This document shows, piece after piece, positions 51,725 to 60,245 of a DNA stretch of 64,000 nt. Made by a program: the position numbers and the translations under genes. How positions within the stretch are numbered: the stretch's first letter is position 1; each line of letters opens with the position of its first letter. Source of the stretch: CALJDF01 sp038121105 (GTDB taxonomy: Bacteria > Pseudomonadota > Alphaproteobacteria > SHVP01); assembly GCA_038121105.1 (NCBI GenBank), contig JAYONB010000009.1:62001-126000 (forward strand), read 5' to 3'. The notes beneath the pieces were generated by a model. The model saw nothing but the letters and a program-made list of their open reading frames with translations. It had not been told where the DNA came from and made no database searches.

Positions 51725-52921
51725 TGATCATCTCTTTTCTCCAGCGATGGATTTCGGTGGCGAGGGCACGGCCGCCCCGCGGATTCTTAGCTTCAAGAAA
51801 GGCGTCCACCCGTTGGCGAAGGTCGGCGTGCCGCACCTGAAGGCCGCGCGACATCGCAAGTTGGTCCAGGTGGCGTGTCTGGTCGTCGTCCGCTTCCTCG
51901 CGAACGTGCAACGCTTTGGCGACTTGCTCCGTTGCGTGCTCGAAATAGTCGCGCAAGATGTCATGCGCTTGGCCGCCCATCACCAGCAGTTCGGCGGTGT
52001 TATCAATCAACGCCTTGTGTCCGGCAGGCAGCGGGCGCGTCTCCGGTAGGGCGCGCCCGAATCGCCCCACCGCGTTCCACAGCAGCGCCACCATCGCAGC
52101 CAACAAAATTAATGTCGGCACCAAGAACGGTGGTCGGAAGGCGGCTTGCCACACTTCATTCCCGTCGATGAAGCCATGAATGGTCTCGTCGAACACCAGC
52201 GCGCCGCCCGTCGGTGTTGCTGCGGCGAACATATCGATCGCCAGGTTCACATTGCTACCGTTGTCGATCCCGTGGTTGTTGACGACGTCCGGGTCGCTCA
52301 GGATCCAAATCTGCCGACCGCCGCGGTCGATCCGCCCCAACAACACGCCTTCCGGGCTCGACACCAGGGGCTGCATCACCGATCCCGCCGCCGTCATCAA
52401 TTGCGCGGTGCCCAGCGATGGTGCCAGCCCGGCTGCCGACGTCCATTGCGTTACCGTGGCGCGCCGAACAGTGACGCGATCGTCGATGCGGTCGAGCACC
52501 GTCTGCGGCCAACGCGCCTCATAAAGGTCGGCGGCCCGATCCATCGGCTGTTCTGGAGCGCGGGTTCGCCGGACCATTTCGGCAAGATGACCATGACGCG
52601 CGGCGCGTTCAGCATGGTCGTGAACAACTGTTCCGACTGCGCGATAGAAAAGGGCTCGGCCAGCACCAGGGTCGTGCCGTCGCCGATCTTGCGCATCGTG
52701 CCGTTGGTGCTCAGTACGACCGGAAAACCGTTATCGCGCAGCACCTCGACCAAGCTCCCATAGCCGATCGCCGAGCGGGAAAACGCGCTGGGATCGACCG
52801 TGCGCCGGCCCAACCCATCGCCAAACACGCTCATCACGAAGCTCGCAATGGCGGCCACACCGCCCACCGCCAACAGGATGATCAAGGTGCGCCGCGAGAA
52901 AATGCCCTCAAGGTCGCTCAC
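51714..52921 (-). pseudogene. DUF4350 domain protein broken by a frameshift
   Basis: The upstream frame, from GTG 52921 (overlapping the DUF4129 stop), contains a membrane span and the conserved RSAIGYGSLVEVLRDNGFPV and MVILPKWSGEPA, then loses similarity. The downstream frame resumes with APEQPMDRAADLYEARW and continues to a second span (residues FLVPTLILLAAMVALLW) and the normal C-terminus at 51714. The join is at about 52557-52561 and needs a one-base loss (or two-base gain). No slippery heptamer is evident, so a real mutation or sequencing error is more likely than programmed frameshifting. Confidence 0.78.
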
Positions 52922-53772
52922 GGGGCGGCCTCGCGTTGCTCGATCTGCGCCAGGCTCGCCATGCAAGCCTCGTAATGTTTGATCGTGGCCGGTCGTCCGG
53001 CGAAATGCACGAACTCGACCGCGTATACGATGGTCCGCAGCGGCGTGGCGGTTTGAGGCGAGGCTCGAACGGCGGGGACAATCTCACGCGACGTCAAATC
53101 GGGGCTGATCGAGCTGCTCGTGGTGTGTTGAACCCGGCTGACGGCATGACGCAGCATCGCCCGTATCGCCGCACCGTAGTCGCCCGCTTGGGCAAGTCGT
53201 TCCCAGTCGGTCAGCGGCCGGGCGGGGATCTGCGGCGTCTCCTCACCACGAGTCGCGGGTTGTGCCACAACCGGTTCGATCGCGGCGGTTTCCGGCGCCG
53301 GCTTGGCCGGCCGCTTGTTGCGTCGCCAACTGAACCGGAAGCGAATCTTTCGGAACAACACGACCAACCAAAACAATAGGAACGCAATGACAACCGCCAA
53401 CAAAATCCACAACACCGTTTTTCCGATCGCGGTCATGTCCGGCGGCGGGCCGTTATCGGCGCGCCGCGGGCGCGGCAGCGGCGGGGGTGGTGGGTCGGCA
53501 CGTGCCGTGTCGTCTTGTGATCTCGGTGCGCTGTCGGTGCTGGTGTCCTCGCCCGTGCTGGATCCGGCGCTGCTGCCGCCCCCCAGGCCGAAGCCACCAC
53601 CACCGGACTGCCCCGGCCGGGGATTGGCAATGCCACCCGGTTCGTTCGGCATGAGGCGCTGGTAGCGCGGGTCGTTCAACGCAGACCCAGCGGCGTTGGC
53701 GGGGGTCAGTGGGACGGCCAAGAGGGCGAGGGCCGTGCCGATCCCCACAAGGTGAACAAGAGGGGCGCGCAT
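52918..53772 (-). CDS. DUF4129 domain protein
   Basis: A 284-residue envelope protein: signal peptide (GTALALLAVPLTPANAA), a Gly/Ser- and then Pro-rich low-complexity stretch (about residues 50-110), one membrane span (VLWILLAVVIAFLLFWLVVLF) and a C-terminal cytoplasmic DUF4129-like domain (DWERLAQAGDYGAAIRAMLRHAV). It is the first gene of the MoxR/DUF58 operon, and its stop overlaps the DUF4350 start (GTGA). Confidence 0.82.
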   Translation of the reverse strand: MRAPLVHLVGIGTALALLAVPLTPANAAGSALNDPRYQRLMPNEPGGIANPRPGQSGGGGFGLGGGSSAGSSTGEDTSTDSAPRSQDDTARADPPPPPLPRPRRADNGPPPDMTAIGKTVLWILLAVVIAFLLFWLVVLFRKIRFRFSWRRNKRPAKPAPETAAIEPVVAQPATRGEETPQIPARPLTDWERLAQAGDYGAAIRAMLRHAVSRVQHTTSSSISPDLTSREIVPAVRASPQTATPLRTIVYAVEFVHFAGRPATIKHYEACMASLAQIEQREAAP

Positions 53773-53830
53773 GGGCCCAGGCTACCCTAGGTTGACGCTC
53801 CTCCAAAACGGCGCCCGGCAGGGCCGCGGC

Positions 53831-54625
53831 CTAGTCGTCCGGCGGAAAATGCGCGGCCAGAAACGCCATCACCATCGCGTTGAACGCCGTCGGTTTTTCG
53901 AAAGGTGGGGCATGACCGGCCCCTGGCAACTCTTGGAATGACGCACCGGGAATATGTCCTGCCGCGTCGCGCAACACGTCGGGCGGAATGATGCGGCTTT
54001 CGCTGCCGCCGATCACCAACGTCGGGACCCGGTAGCCGGCTAGACGTTCTGGGGTCACGCCGTTCTTGGGATCCAGCGAGCGCGCCATAAAGGCGCCGAC
54101 GTCTTGGTTCAACTTGCCGATTTCGCGCATCAGGTAATACAGCGCGGGCTCGCGTTCGGGAAAGTCCGGTGCGGTCATGACCTGCTGGATTTTGCTGCGC
54201 TCGCCGACAACCTGCCCGGGCCCGTCGCGAAAGGCCCGCAAGATGCCCTCCGATAGAACGCCGCCGCCGCTCGCCGACATGACGATCCCGGCCACTCTGT
54301 CCGGGGCGGTGATGGCTGTGGCCAGTGCCGTCCAGCCGCCGATCGCGTGCGACACGATCGCCGTGCGCGCGACACCCGCGGCATCCATCACGGCCAAGGC
54401 GTCGGTCGGAAAATAGGGGAACTGCATGTCGTCCACCGCACAAGCCGACCGCCCCCAGCCACGCTGGTCGAACAGCAAGACGCGGTAACGTGGCAGGAAG
54501 GCCGGCACCTGCTGAAACCACTCCAGCGTATTGCCGCCGCCGCCATGGGCGAAGGTCACCACCGGTCCTTGGTCGCCGTGAAGTTCGTAGTACAGTCGGG
54601 CTTTCTCGGTATCGACGTAGGGCAT
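53831..54625 (-). CDS. Alpha/beta-hydrolase-fold protein lacking the nucleophile serine
   Basis: A 264-residue alpha/beta-hydrolase fold with the oxyanion loop AHGGGGN, the FDQRGWGRS turn and the late PGAGHAPPFEKP histidine. The nucleophile elbow reads VSHAIGGW (Ala94 where G-H-S-M-G-G has Ser), and the loop that usually bears the acid reads GGSESRIIPP without Asp. It is probably not a serine hydrolase. No co-factor use can be inferred. Confidence 0.82.
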   Translation of the reverse strand: MPYVDTEKARLYYELHGDQGPVVTFAHGGGGNTLEWFQQVPAFLPRYRVLLFDQRGWGRSACAVDDMQFPYFPTDALAVMDAAGVARTAIVSHAIGGWTALATAITAPDRVAGIVMSASGGGVLSEGILRAFRDGPGQVVGERSKIQQVMTAPDFPEREPALYYLMREIGKLNQDVGAFMARSLDPKNGVTPERLAGYRVPTLVIGGSESRIIPPDVLRDAAGHIPGASFQELPGAGHAPPFEKPTAFNAMVMAFLAAHFPPDD

Positions 54626-54789
54626 TGGATTGTCCGCCGGTTCGACTCGCGTTCAGACTAGCGCGATCAAGGTCGCTTCCGAAAACGCGATTGCCCGCCG
54701 CAGGCGCTTTTCGCCCTTTGCGGGCGAGCCGTTATGATGGGCGCTGGCGTCGATCGACCGCCGACATGCCGAAACAAAGGGGAAACCCC

Positions 54790-55356
54790 ATGACCGACCT
54801 CATCGATATCGCCATCGAACCGCTCACGCCCGAAGCGTTTGCGCCGTTCGGCCAAGTGATCGGCCGCCGGAACGAGCCGCCCTTGTTCGAAGGCGGCAAC
54901 GCCAAGACCTGGGGCGTCGATTTCGAGATCGACGGCAAGATGGAATTGCACTTCGCCGACTTCACCTATCAGCCGACCCTCGAGTTCACGATCGTCGAGC
55001 GCCATTTCGCGGTCACCCAAGCTTTCGTGCCCCTCAACAACGATGCCTCGGTCACCGTGTTCGCGGCGCCGACAGATCCCGATCCCTCGGCCATTCCGAC
55101 CGCGAAGGATTTTCGCGCGTTCTACATCGACGGATCGCAAGGCGTGATGATGTGGAAAGGGACGTGGCACTCCAGCCGCTTCCCGGCGCATCCGCCGTCG
55201 GCGACGTTCGCGTTTCTGACCGATACCGACACGACGTCGGAACTTACCGAAATGCTGGCCGGCAAACCCGGCAAGCTCACGCAACTGGTCGACTACGAAA
55301 AAGATCACGGCCAGCGGTTTCGTCTGACCAATCCGCAGGGCTTGATGAGCGGCTAG
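54790..55356 (+). CDS. allA: Ureidoglycolate lyase (AllA family)
   Basis: A 188-residue cupin-like protein of the AllA family: EPLTPEAFAPFGQVIGRR, FTIVERHFAVTQAFVPLNN and the late GVMMWKGTWHSSRFPAH. AllA cleaves ureidoglycolate to glyoxylate and urea in allantoin catabolism. The ATG at 54790 follows AAGGGGAAA; the long open frame upstream is not coding. No other allantoin gene is adjacent, although a PuuE-like gene lies at 3127. Confidence 0.8.
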   Translation: MTDLIDIAIEPLTPEAFAPFGQVIGRRNEPPLFEGGNAKTWGVDFEIDGKMELHFADFTYQPTLEFTIVERHFAVTQAFVPLNNDASVTVFAAPTDPDPSAIPTAKDFRAFYIDGSQGVMMWKGTWHSSRFPAHPPSATFAFLTDTDTTSELTEMLAGKPGKLTQLVDYEKDHGQRFRLTNPQGLMSG

Positions 55357-56507
55357 GTCGACGCGCGTTTTTCCATGCTGCGGGCGATGATCAATCGCTG
55401 AATCTCGCTGGTCCCTTCGTAAAGACGAAATAAGCGCACGTCACGGTAGAACCGTTCGATCCCGTGGTCGGCGATATACCCCGCGCCGCCATGAATTTGC
55501 ACGGCGCGGTCGGCGACGCGGCCGACCATCTCGGTTGCAAACAATTTGCAGCAGGCGATTTCTTCGGTGACGTTTTCGCCGGCATCACGTCGGCGCGCCG
55601 CGTCTTCGATCATCGTGCGCGCGGCATACGATTCGGTGCGGCTGTCGGCCAGCATCGCCTGGACCAACTGAAACTCGCCGATCGGTTTGCCGAACTGCTG
55701 GCGTTCCAGGGCGTAGCGCGTTGCCTGGTCGACGAGGCGTTCGGCAACGCCGGTGGCGACCGCCGCGATATGCAGCCGCCCGCGATCCAGTACCTTCATC
55801 GCAGTCTTGAAGCCCTGGCCTTCGACGCCGCCCAGTAGGGCCGACGCCGGCACGCGGCAATCTTCGAATACGACGTCCGCGGTCAAACTGCCGTGCTGCC
55901 CCATCTTCTTGTCTGGCTTGCCGATCGACAGACCCGGTCGCGGTGCTTCGACCAAAAACGCCGATACCCCGCGGGCGCCTTTTTCGTCGGGATTGGTGCG
56001 CGCCATCAGCGTGAACAACCCGGCGCGCGGCGCATTGGTGATGAACCGCTTGGTGCCGTTGATGACATAGTCGTCGCCGTCGCGCCGCGCGCTGGTCCGC
56101 AGCGCGCCCGCATCGGACCCGGATTCGGGTTCGGTCAGCGCGAACGAACTGGTGATCTCGCCGCTGGCCAAGCGCGGCAGATAGGCCGCGCGCTGGGCGT
56201 CGGTACCGTCCAACACGATCCCTTGCGATCCAATGCCCACATTGGTGCCAAAGGCCGAACGAAACGCGGGCGATGTCCAGCCCAATTCGAAGGCGATCTG
56301 CACCTCTTCGACGCTGTTCAAGCCGAGCCCCCCGTACTCGGGTGGAATGGTCAGTCCGTAAAGGCCCAGGGCGCGCATCTCGTCGAGCAACGCGTCGGGG
56401 ATCTCATTGCGCTCACCGACCTCCGCCTCGTGCGGCACCAATCGTTCGCGGACGAAACGACGCACGCTCTCGCGCAGTTGGTCGAAGGTTTCGGGATCTA
56501 ACGCCAC
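55353..56507 (-). CDS. Acyl-CoA dehydrogenase
   Basis: A 384-residue FAD-dependent acyl-CoA dehydrogenase with the family runs FALTEPESGSDAGALRT and MEKRAST-terminated QIHGGAGYIADHGIERFYRDV, then LYEGTSEIQRLIIARS. It should introduce a 2,3-double bond into an acyl-CoA and pass electrons to ETF. GTG 56507 is chosen because GGAG precedes it and the family N-terminus begins there; the open frame to 56711 is spurious. It is convergent with allA (four-base overlap). Confidence 0.9.
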   Translation of the reverse strand: MALDPETFDQLRESVRRFVRERLVPHEAEVGERNEIPDALLDEMRALGLYGLTIPPEYGGLGLNSVEEVQIAFELGWTSPAFRSAFGTNVGIGSQGIVLDGTDAQRAAYLPRLASGEITSSFALTEPESGSDAGALRTSARRDGDDYVINGTKRFITNAPRAGLFTLMARTNPDEKGARGVSAFLVEAPRPGLSIGKPDKKMGQHGSLTADVVFEDCRVPASALLGGVEGQGFKTAMKVLDRGRLHIAAVATGVAERLVDQATRYALERQQFGKPIGEFQLVQAMLADSRTESYAARTMIEDAARRRDAGENVTEEIACCKLFATEMVGRVADRAVQIHGGAGYIADHGIERFYRDVRLFRLYEGTSEIQRLIIARSMEKRAST

Positions 56508-56577
56508 GGTGTGCACTCCGGTCGATGAGGAGGAGGGACGATAACAACCGATCCCAAGCGCGCCCGCAACTCTCGCG

Positions 56578-57972
56578 CTACAACGATTCCAAGAACGCCA
56601 ACAAGTCGGCGCGTTGGTCGGCGGGCATGGTGCGAAAGGCCTCCCGCGCCGTTGCCGCTTCGCCGCCATGCCACAGGATCGCTTCGGCGATGCCGCGCGC
56701 GCGCCCGTCATGCAGCAAAAACATGTGCCCGTTAACGGCCTCGATTAGACCTAACCCCCAAAGGGGCGGGGTGCGCCACTCGGCGCCCGAGGCGAGAAAG
56801 TCGGGGCGGCCATCGGCAAGGTCGGGGCCCATGTCGTGCAGCAACAGATCGGTAAACGGTTGGATGTTTTGATTGCGTACTGCCGGGTTGCGGTGATCGC
56901 CGGTCGCCATGCTCGGGATGTGGCAGGCGGCGCATCCGATCGCCTGGAACAATGCCTCGCCCCTCTGCACCGCGGGGTCGTCGATCTGCCGTCGCGCAGG
57001 CACCGCAACGCTCTCCATATAGAAAGTCAAATCGTCCAAGACCGTGTCGTCGGCTTCGATCCCGACGTTCGGCGCGGCGCGACACCCGGTTTGCGGCGCG
57101 GGACAATTCTGTTCGGGGAAAACCGTTGTCGTGATACCCATATCGCCCAGCAAGGCCCCCGCGGTTTGGTCGCGCAAGCTCGCTTTGTTGGCCTTCCAGC
57201 CGAACCGACCCAGCCGCACCGCACCCGATGCGGTATTCCACACCCGGTTGACGCGACCGGAAATGCCGTCGCCGTCCCGGTCCTCGGGGTCGGCCCACGC
57301 CACGATGTCCGCCTCGTCGATCGCTTCCAGCAATCCCAGACCGAAGACCGCAGGCGCCACCCGCGGCGACAACAAAATTGTTTCCGCCCCCGCGAAGGCA
57401 TCGGGCGGCGCATAGGCGTAGCGCGGCACCCGCAACGTATAGGGCGTGCCGTCACCGTACTGCGCCCGCTTGGTCTCATAGGTGACGGTGACCATGCCTT
57501 CGTCAGGCACGCCGTCAACGGCGAGGCTGTTGATTTGCAGCCCGACACTTTCGTGCGGCTGTGGTCCACCGGTCTCGCTTGTCCCGGCGACGCTTGCGCG
57601 GACCAGCATCGTCGTCATCGGTTGACCCGGTTCGGGTGGTGCGCCGCGACCGTCGCGTTCGTGGCAAGCGATGCAAGAGACGGCGTTGTAGGTCGGGCCC
57701 AATCCGACAAAGGTCGTGTCTTCGTTGGGCGGCGCGGCCCAAGGTGCGGTGAATATCTTGTTGCCAAGGAAGAACCGCTGCCGCATCTGTGGCGGCAGAT
57801 TGCGCGCCGCCGACGAAAAGGCGTTGGCGTTGGCGATGCTCCGCGTCGTCGCGCCGCCGCTTTGCGTATCGCTCGCCCATGACGCGTGAGGCAGCCAGCC
57901 CGCCGTAGCGAGCCCCGTCACGAGCATCGCGCGAACGCCAAATTGCCTGATGTGGGAGGGTAGGCGCATCAA
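56578..57972 (-). CDS. Di-haem c-type cytochrome peroxidase-like protein (DUF1111/thiol oxidoreductase)
   Basis: A 464-residue exported protein: signal peptide (ending ASWASD), haem site CIACHERDGRG at residues 100-110, and a second haem site CAACHIPS in the C-terminal third. The layout and the runs TYNAVSC and DGDGISGR are those of the DUF1111 di-haem family, related to MauG/CcpA peroxidases. Location periplasmic, haem attached by the Ccm system. The substrate is unknown. It is divergent from ispH (89-bp gap). Confidence 0.88.
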   Translation of the reverse strand: MMRLPSHIRQFGVRAMLVTGLATAGWLPHASWASDTQSGGATTRSIANANAFSSAARNLPPQMRQRFFLGNKIFTAPWAAPPNEDTTFVGLGPTYNAVSCIACHERDGRGAPPEPGQPMTTMLVRASVAGTSETGGPQPHESVGLQINSLAVDGVPDEGMVTVTYETKRAQYGDGTPYTLRVPRYAYAPPDAFAGAETILLSPRVAPAVFGLGLLEAIDEADIVAWADPEDRDGDGISGRVNRVWNTASGAVRLGRFGWKANKASLRDQTAGALLGDMGITTTVFPEQNCPAPQTGCRAAPNVGIEADDTVLDDLTFYMESVAVPARRQIDDPAVQRGEALFQAIGCAACHIPSMATGDHRNPAVRNQNIQPFTDLLLHDMGPDLADGRPDFLASGAEWRTPPLWGLGLIEAVNGHMFLLHDGRARGIAEAILWHGGEAATAREAFRTMPADQRADLLAFLESL

Positions 57973-58061
57973 GGCCTAGGATAACCCGGTATTCATGATC
58001 TATTGAATCCGTTAGGCTTCACCCCAATTGTCGGAACGGGGACAACGAGAATCCCAATCTG

Positions 58062-59069
58062 ATGGAGGTCGCACCCGTGGGGACAGGGACCGGCTCGCCG
58101 CTAAGCAAGCGGCCCCTTGAGGTCAAACTCGCGAAACCGCGTGGTTTCTGCGCCGGGGTCGAACGTGCAATCGAAATCGTCGAACGGGCTCTCGCGCTTT
58201 ATGGCGCGCCGGTTTATGTCCGCCACGAGATCGTGCACAACAAGCGCGTCGTCGAATCTTTGCGCGACAAGGGCGCAATTTTCGTTGAGGAGGTCGGCGA
58301 AATACCCGCCGGGGCGGTGACGGTTTTTTCGGCGCATGGTGTTTCGCGCGTCGTGGAAAGCAACGCCCGCAAGCGGACCTTGCACGTCATCGACGCGACC
58401 TGCCCGCTCGTCAGTAAAGTGCACAAGGAGGGGCGGCGCTCGGCCGATATGGGACACGCCGTTGTCCTGATCGGCCACGAGGGTCACCCCGAGGTCGAGG
58501 GCACGATGGGACAGATCGGCGGCGAGGTGCACCTTGTGACCCAGGTCGGCGATGTCGCGGCCCTTGAGCCGACCGATCCTGCACGACTCACCTACGTCAC
58601 CCAAACCACGCTCAGCGTCGACGATACCCGCGACATCATCGAGGCCTTGCAAGCGCGTTTTCCCTCCATTCAAGGCCCCGACGTACGCGACATTTGTTAC
58701 GCCACCCAGAACCGTCAAACCGCGGTGCGCGATCTCTGTACCGAAGTCGACGTGTTGTTGGTCGTGGGGGCGCACAATAGCTCCAACTCCAACCGCTTGC
58801 GCGAGATCGGCGAAGCCGAAGGCCTCGCCGCTTACCTGATTGAAGATGCCGCCGCCCTGGACCTCGATTGGTTGGCCGGCGCGCGTTCGGTCGGGATTAC
58901 GGCCGGTGCCTCGGCGCCCGAGGAACTTGTGCAAGAAGTCGTCGCGCGCCTTGCGAGCCACTTCGAAACCGACATCACCCAGCTCGGCGGGGTCGAGGAA
59001 AACGTTCAGTTCAAACTCCCGCCCGAGCTGACGGCCGTGGCGCCCGACGCTGTCGTAGCGCGCGCGTAA
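58062..59069 (+). CDS. ispH: 4-hydroxy-3-methylbut-2-enyl diphosphate reductase
   Basis: A 335-residue IspH (LytB), the final enzyme of the MEP isoprenoid pathway, giving IPP and DMAPP. The three [4Fe-4S] cysteines are Cys30 (RGFCAGV), Cys114 (DATCPLV) and Cys212 (ICYATQ), and the HEGHPEVEG motif is present. The start at 58062 gives an 18-residue extension before the conserved KLAKPRGFC. It opens an operon with hpnH, dxs and hpnA, linking precursor supply to hopanoids. Confidence 0.95.
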   Translation: MEVAPVGTGTGSPLSKRPLEVKLAKPRGFCAGVERAIEIVERALALYGAPVYVRHEIVHNKRVVESLRDKGAIFVEEVGEIPAGAVTVFSAHGVSRVVESNARKRTLHVIDATCPLVSKVHKEGRRSADMGHAVVLIGHEGHPEVEGTMGQIGGEVHLVTQVGDVAALEPTDPARLTYVTQTTLSVDDTRDIIEALQARFPSIQGPDVRDICYATQNRQTAVRDLCTEVDVLLVVGAHNSSNSNRLREIGEAEGLAAYLIEDAAALDLDWLAGARSVGITAGASAPEELVQEVVARLASHFETDITQLGGVEENVQFKLPPELTAVAPDAVVARA

Positions 59070-59087
59070 CGGAAAAGGAGAACCCGC

Positions 59088-60218
59088 GTGGGCGTCCCGC
59101 TACGACAACAAATCAAAATCGGCGCTTACATCGCTAAGCAACGCTTGCTCGGGCGCGACAAATACCCGCTCGTCCTGATGCTGGAGCCGTTGTTTCGGTG
59201 CAACCTGGCGTGCGCGGGATGCGGCAAGATCGACTATCCCGACGCGATCCTCAATCAGCGCCTCTCGGTGCAGGACTGCATCGACGCCGTCGAGGAATGC
59301 CCTGCGCCCGTGGTCGCGATCCCGGGCGGCGAACCGCTGTTGCACAAAGAGATCGGCGAAATCGTCGCCGAGATCACCAAACGCAAACGTTTCGTGTCGC
59401 TATGCACCAACGCGCTGTTGCTCGAAAAAAAACTCCATCTCTTCGAACCATCGCCATATCTCTTCTTCTCGGTGCACCTTGACGGCCTGAAAGACCATCA
59501 CGACCGCGCGGTCTGCCAAGACGGCGTGTTCGATCGTGCCGTCGCCGCGATCAAGACGGCCCAGGAAAAAGGCTTCCAGGTCAACGTTAACGCCACCATC
59601 TTCGACGGCATGTCGGCGGACGATGTTGCGGCGTTCTTGGACTTCACCGCCGAGCTCGGTATCGGCGTCAACATCTCGCCGGGATACGCCTACGAACGCG
59701 CGCCCGATCAAGCGCATTTCCTCAACCGTCAGCGGACCAAGACTCTGTTCCGCGAGGTCTTCCGCCGCCGCAAAGGCAAGAAGTGGCAACTCAACCACTC
59801 GCCGCTCTATCTCGACTTCCTCGCCGGCAATCAGGCCTATCAATGCTCGCCCTGGGGGACGCCGACCCGTAACGTCTTCGGCTGGCAGCGCCCGTGCTAT
59901 CTGCTAAACGAGGGCTACGCCGAGACCTTTCAGGCGTTGATGACCGAGACCGAGTGGGACGCCTACGGCACCGGAAACTACGAGAAATGCGCCGATTGCA
60001 TGGCCCATTGCGGCTACGAGCCGACCGCGGTGGCCGATGCCGTGAAGAATCCGCTCCGGATCGTCGCCGCGGCCATCCGCGGCCCGCGCACCGACGGGCC
60101 GATGGCGCCGGAAATCGCGCTCGACGGACAGCGCCCGGCAGTCTACGTATTTGATGATCTGGTCCGCGACGCCGCTTCGAAGGGCGCTGCGGACAAAGCC
60201 CAAAGCAGTGCCGCCTAG
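59088..60218 (+). CDS. hpnH: Adenosyl-hopene transferase, radical SAM
   Basis: A 376-residue radical SAM enzyme with the cluster motif Cys38-x3-Cys42-x2-Cys45 (RCNLACAGC), GGEPLLHKEI and the C-terminal KCADCMAHCGYEP. HpnH adds adenosine to diploptene, the first step of C35 extended hopanoids. The GTG at 59088 follows AAAGGAG. Located 18 bp after ispH. Confidence 0.95.
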   Translation: MGVPLRQQIKIGAYIAKQRLLGRDKYPLVLMLEPLFRCNLACAGCGKIDYPDAILNQRLSVQDCIDAVEECPAPVVAIPGGEPLLHKEIGEIVAEITKRKRFVSLCTNALLLEKKLHLFEPSPYLFFSVHLDGLKDHHDRAVCQDGVFDRAVAAIKTAQEKGFQVNVNATIFDGMSADDVAAFLDFTAELGIGVNISPGYAYERAPDQAHFLNRQRTKTLFREVFRRRKGKKWQLNHSPLYLDFLAGNQAYQCSPWGTPTRNVFGWQRPCYLLNEGYAETFQALMTETEWDAYGTGNYEKCADCMAHCGYEPTAVADAVKNPLRIVAAAIRGPRTDGPMAPEIALDGQRPAVYVFDDLVRDAASKGAADKAQSSAA

Positions 60219-60245
60219 GTCTGTGACGGGAAACAAGGAAGACGC

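Noticed and set aside
52557..52561. Programmed -1 frameshift in the DUF4350 gene
   Set aside because: No X-XXY-YYZ slippery heptamer or evident downstream stem at the join; mutation or error is simpler.
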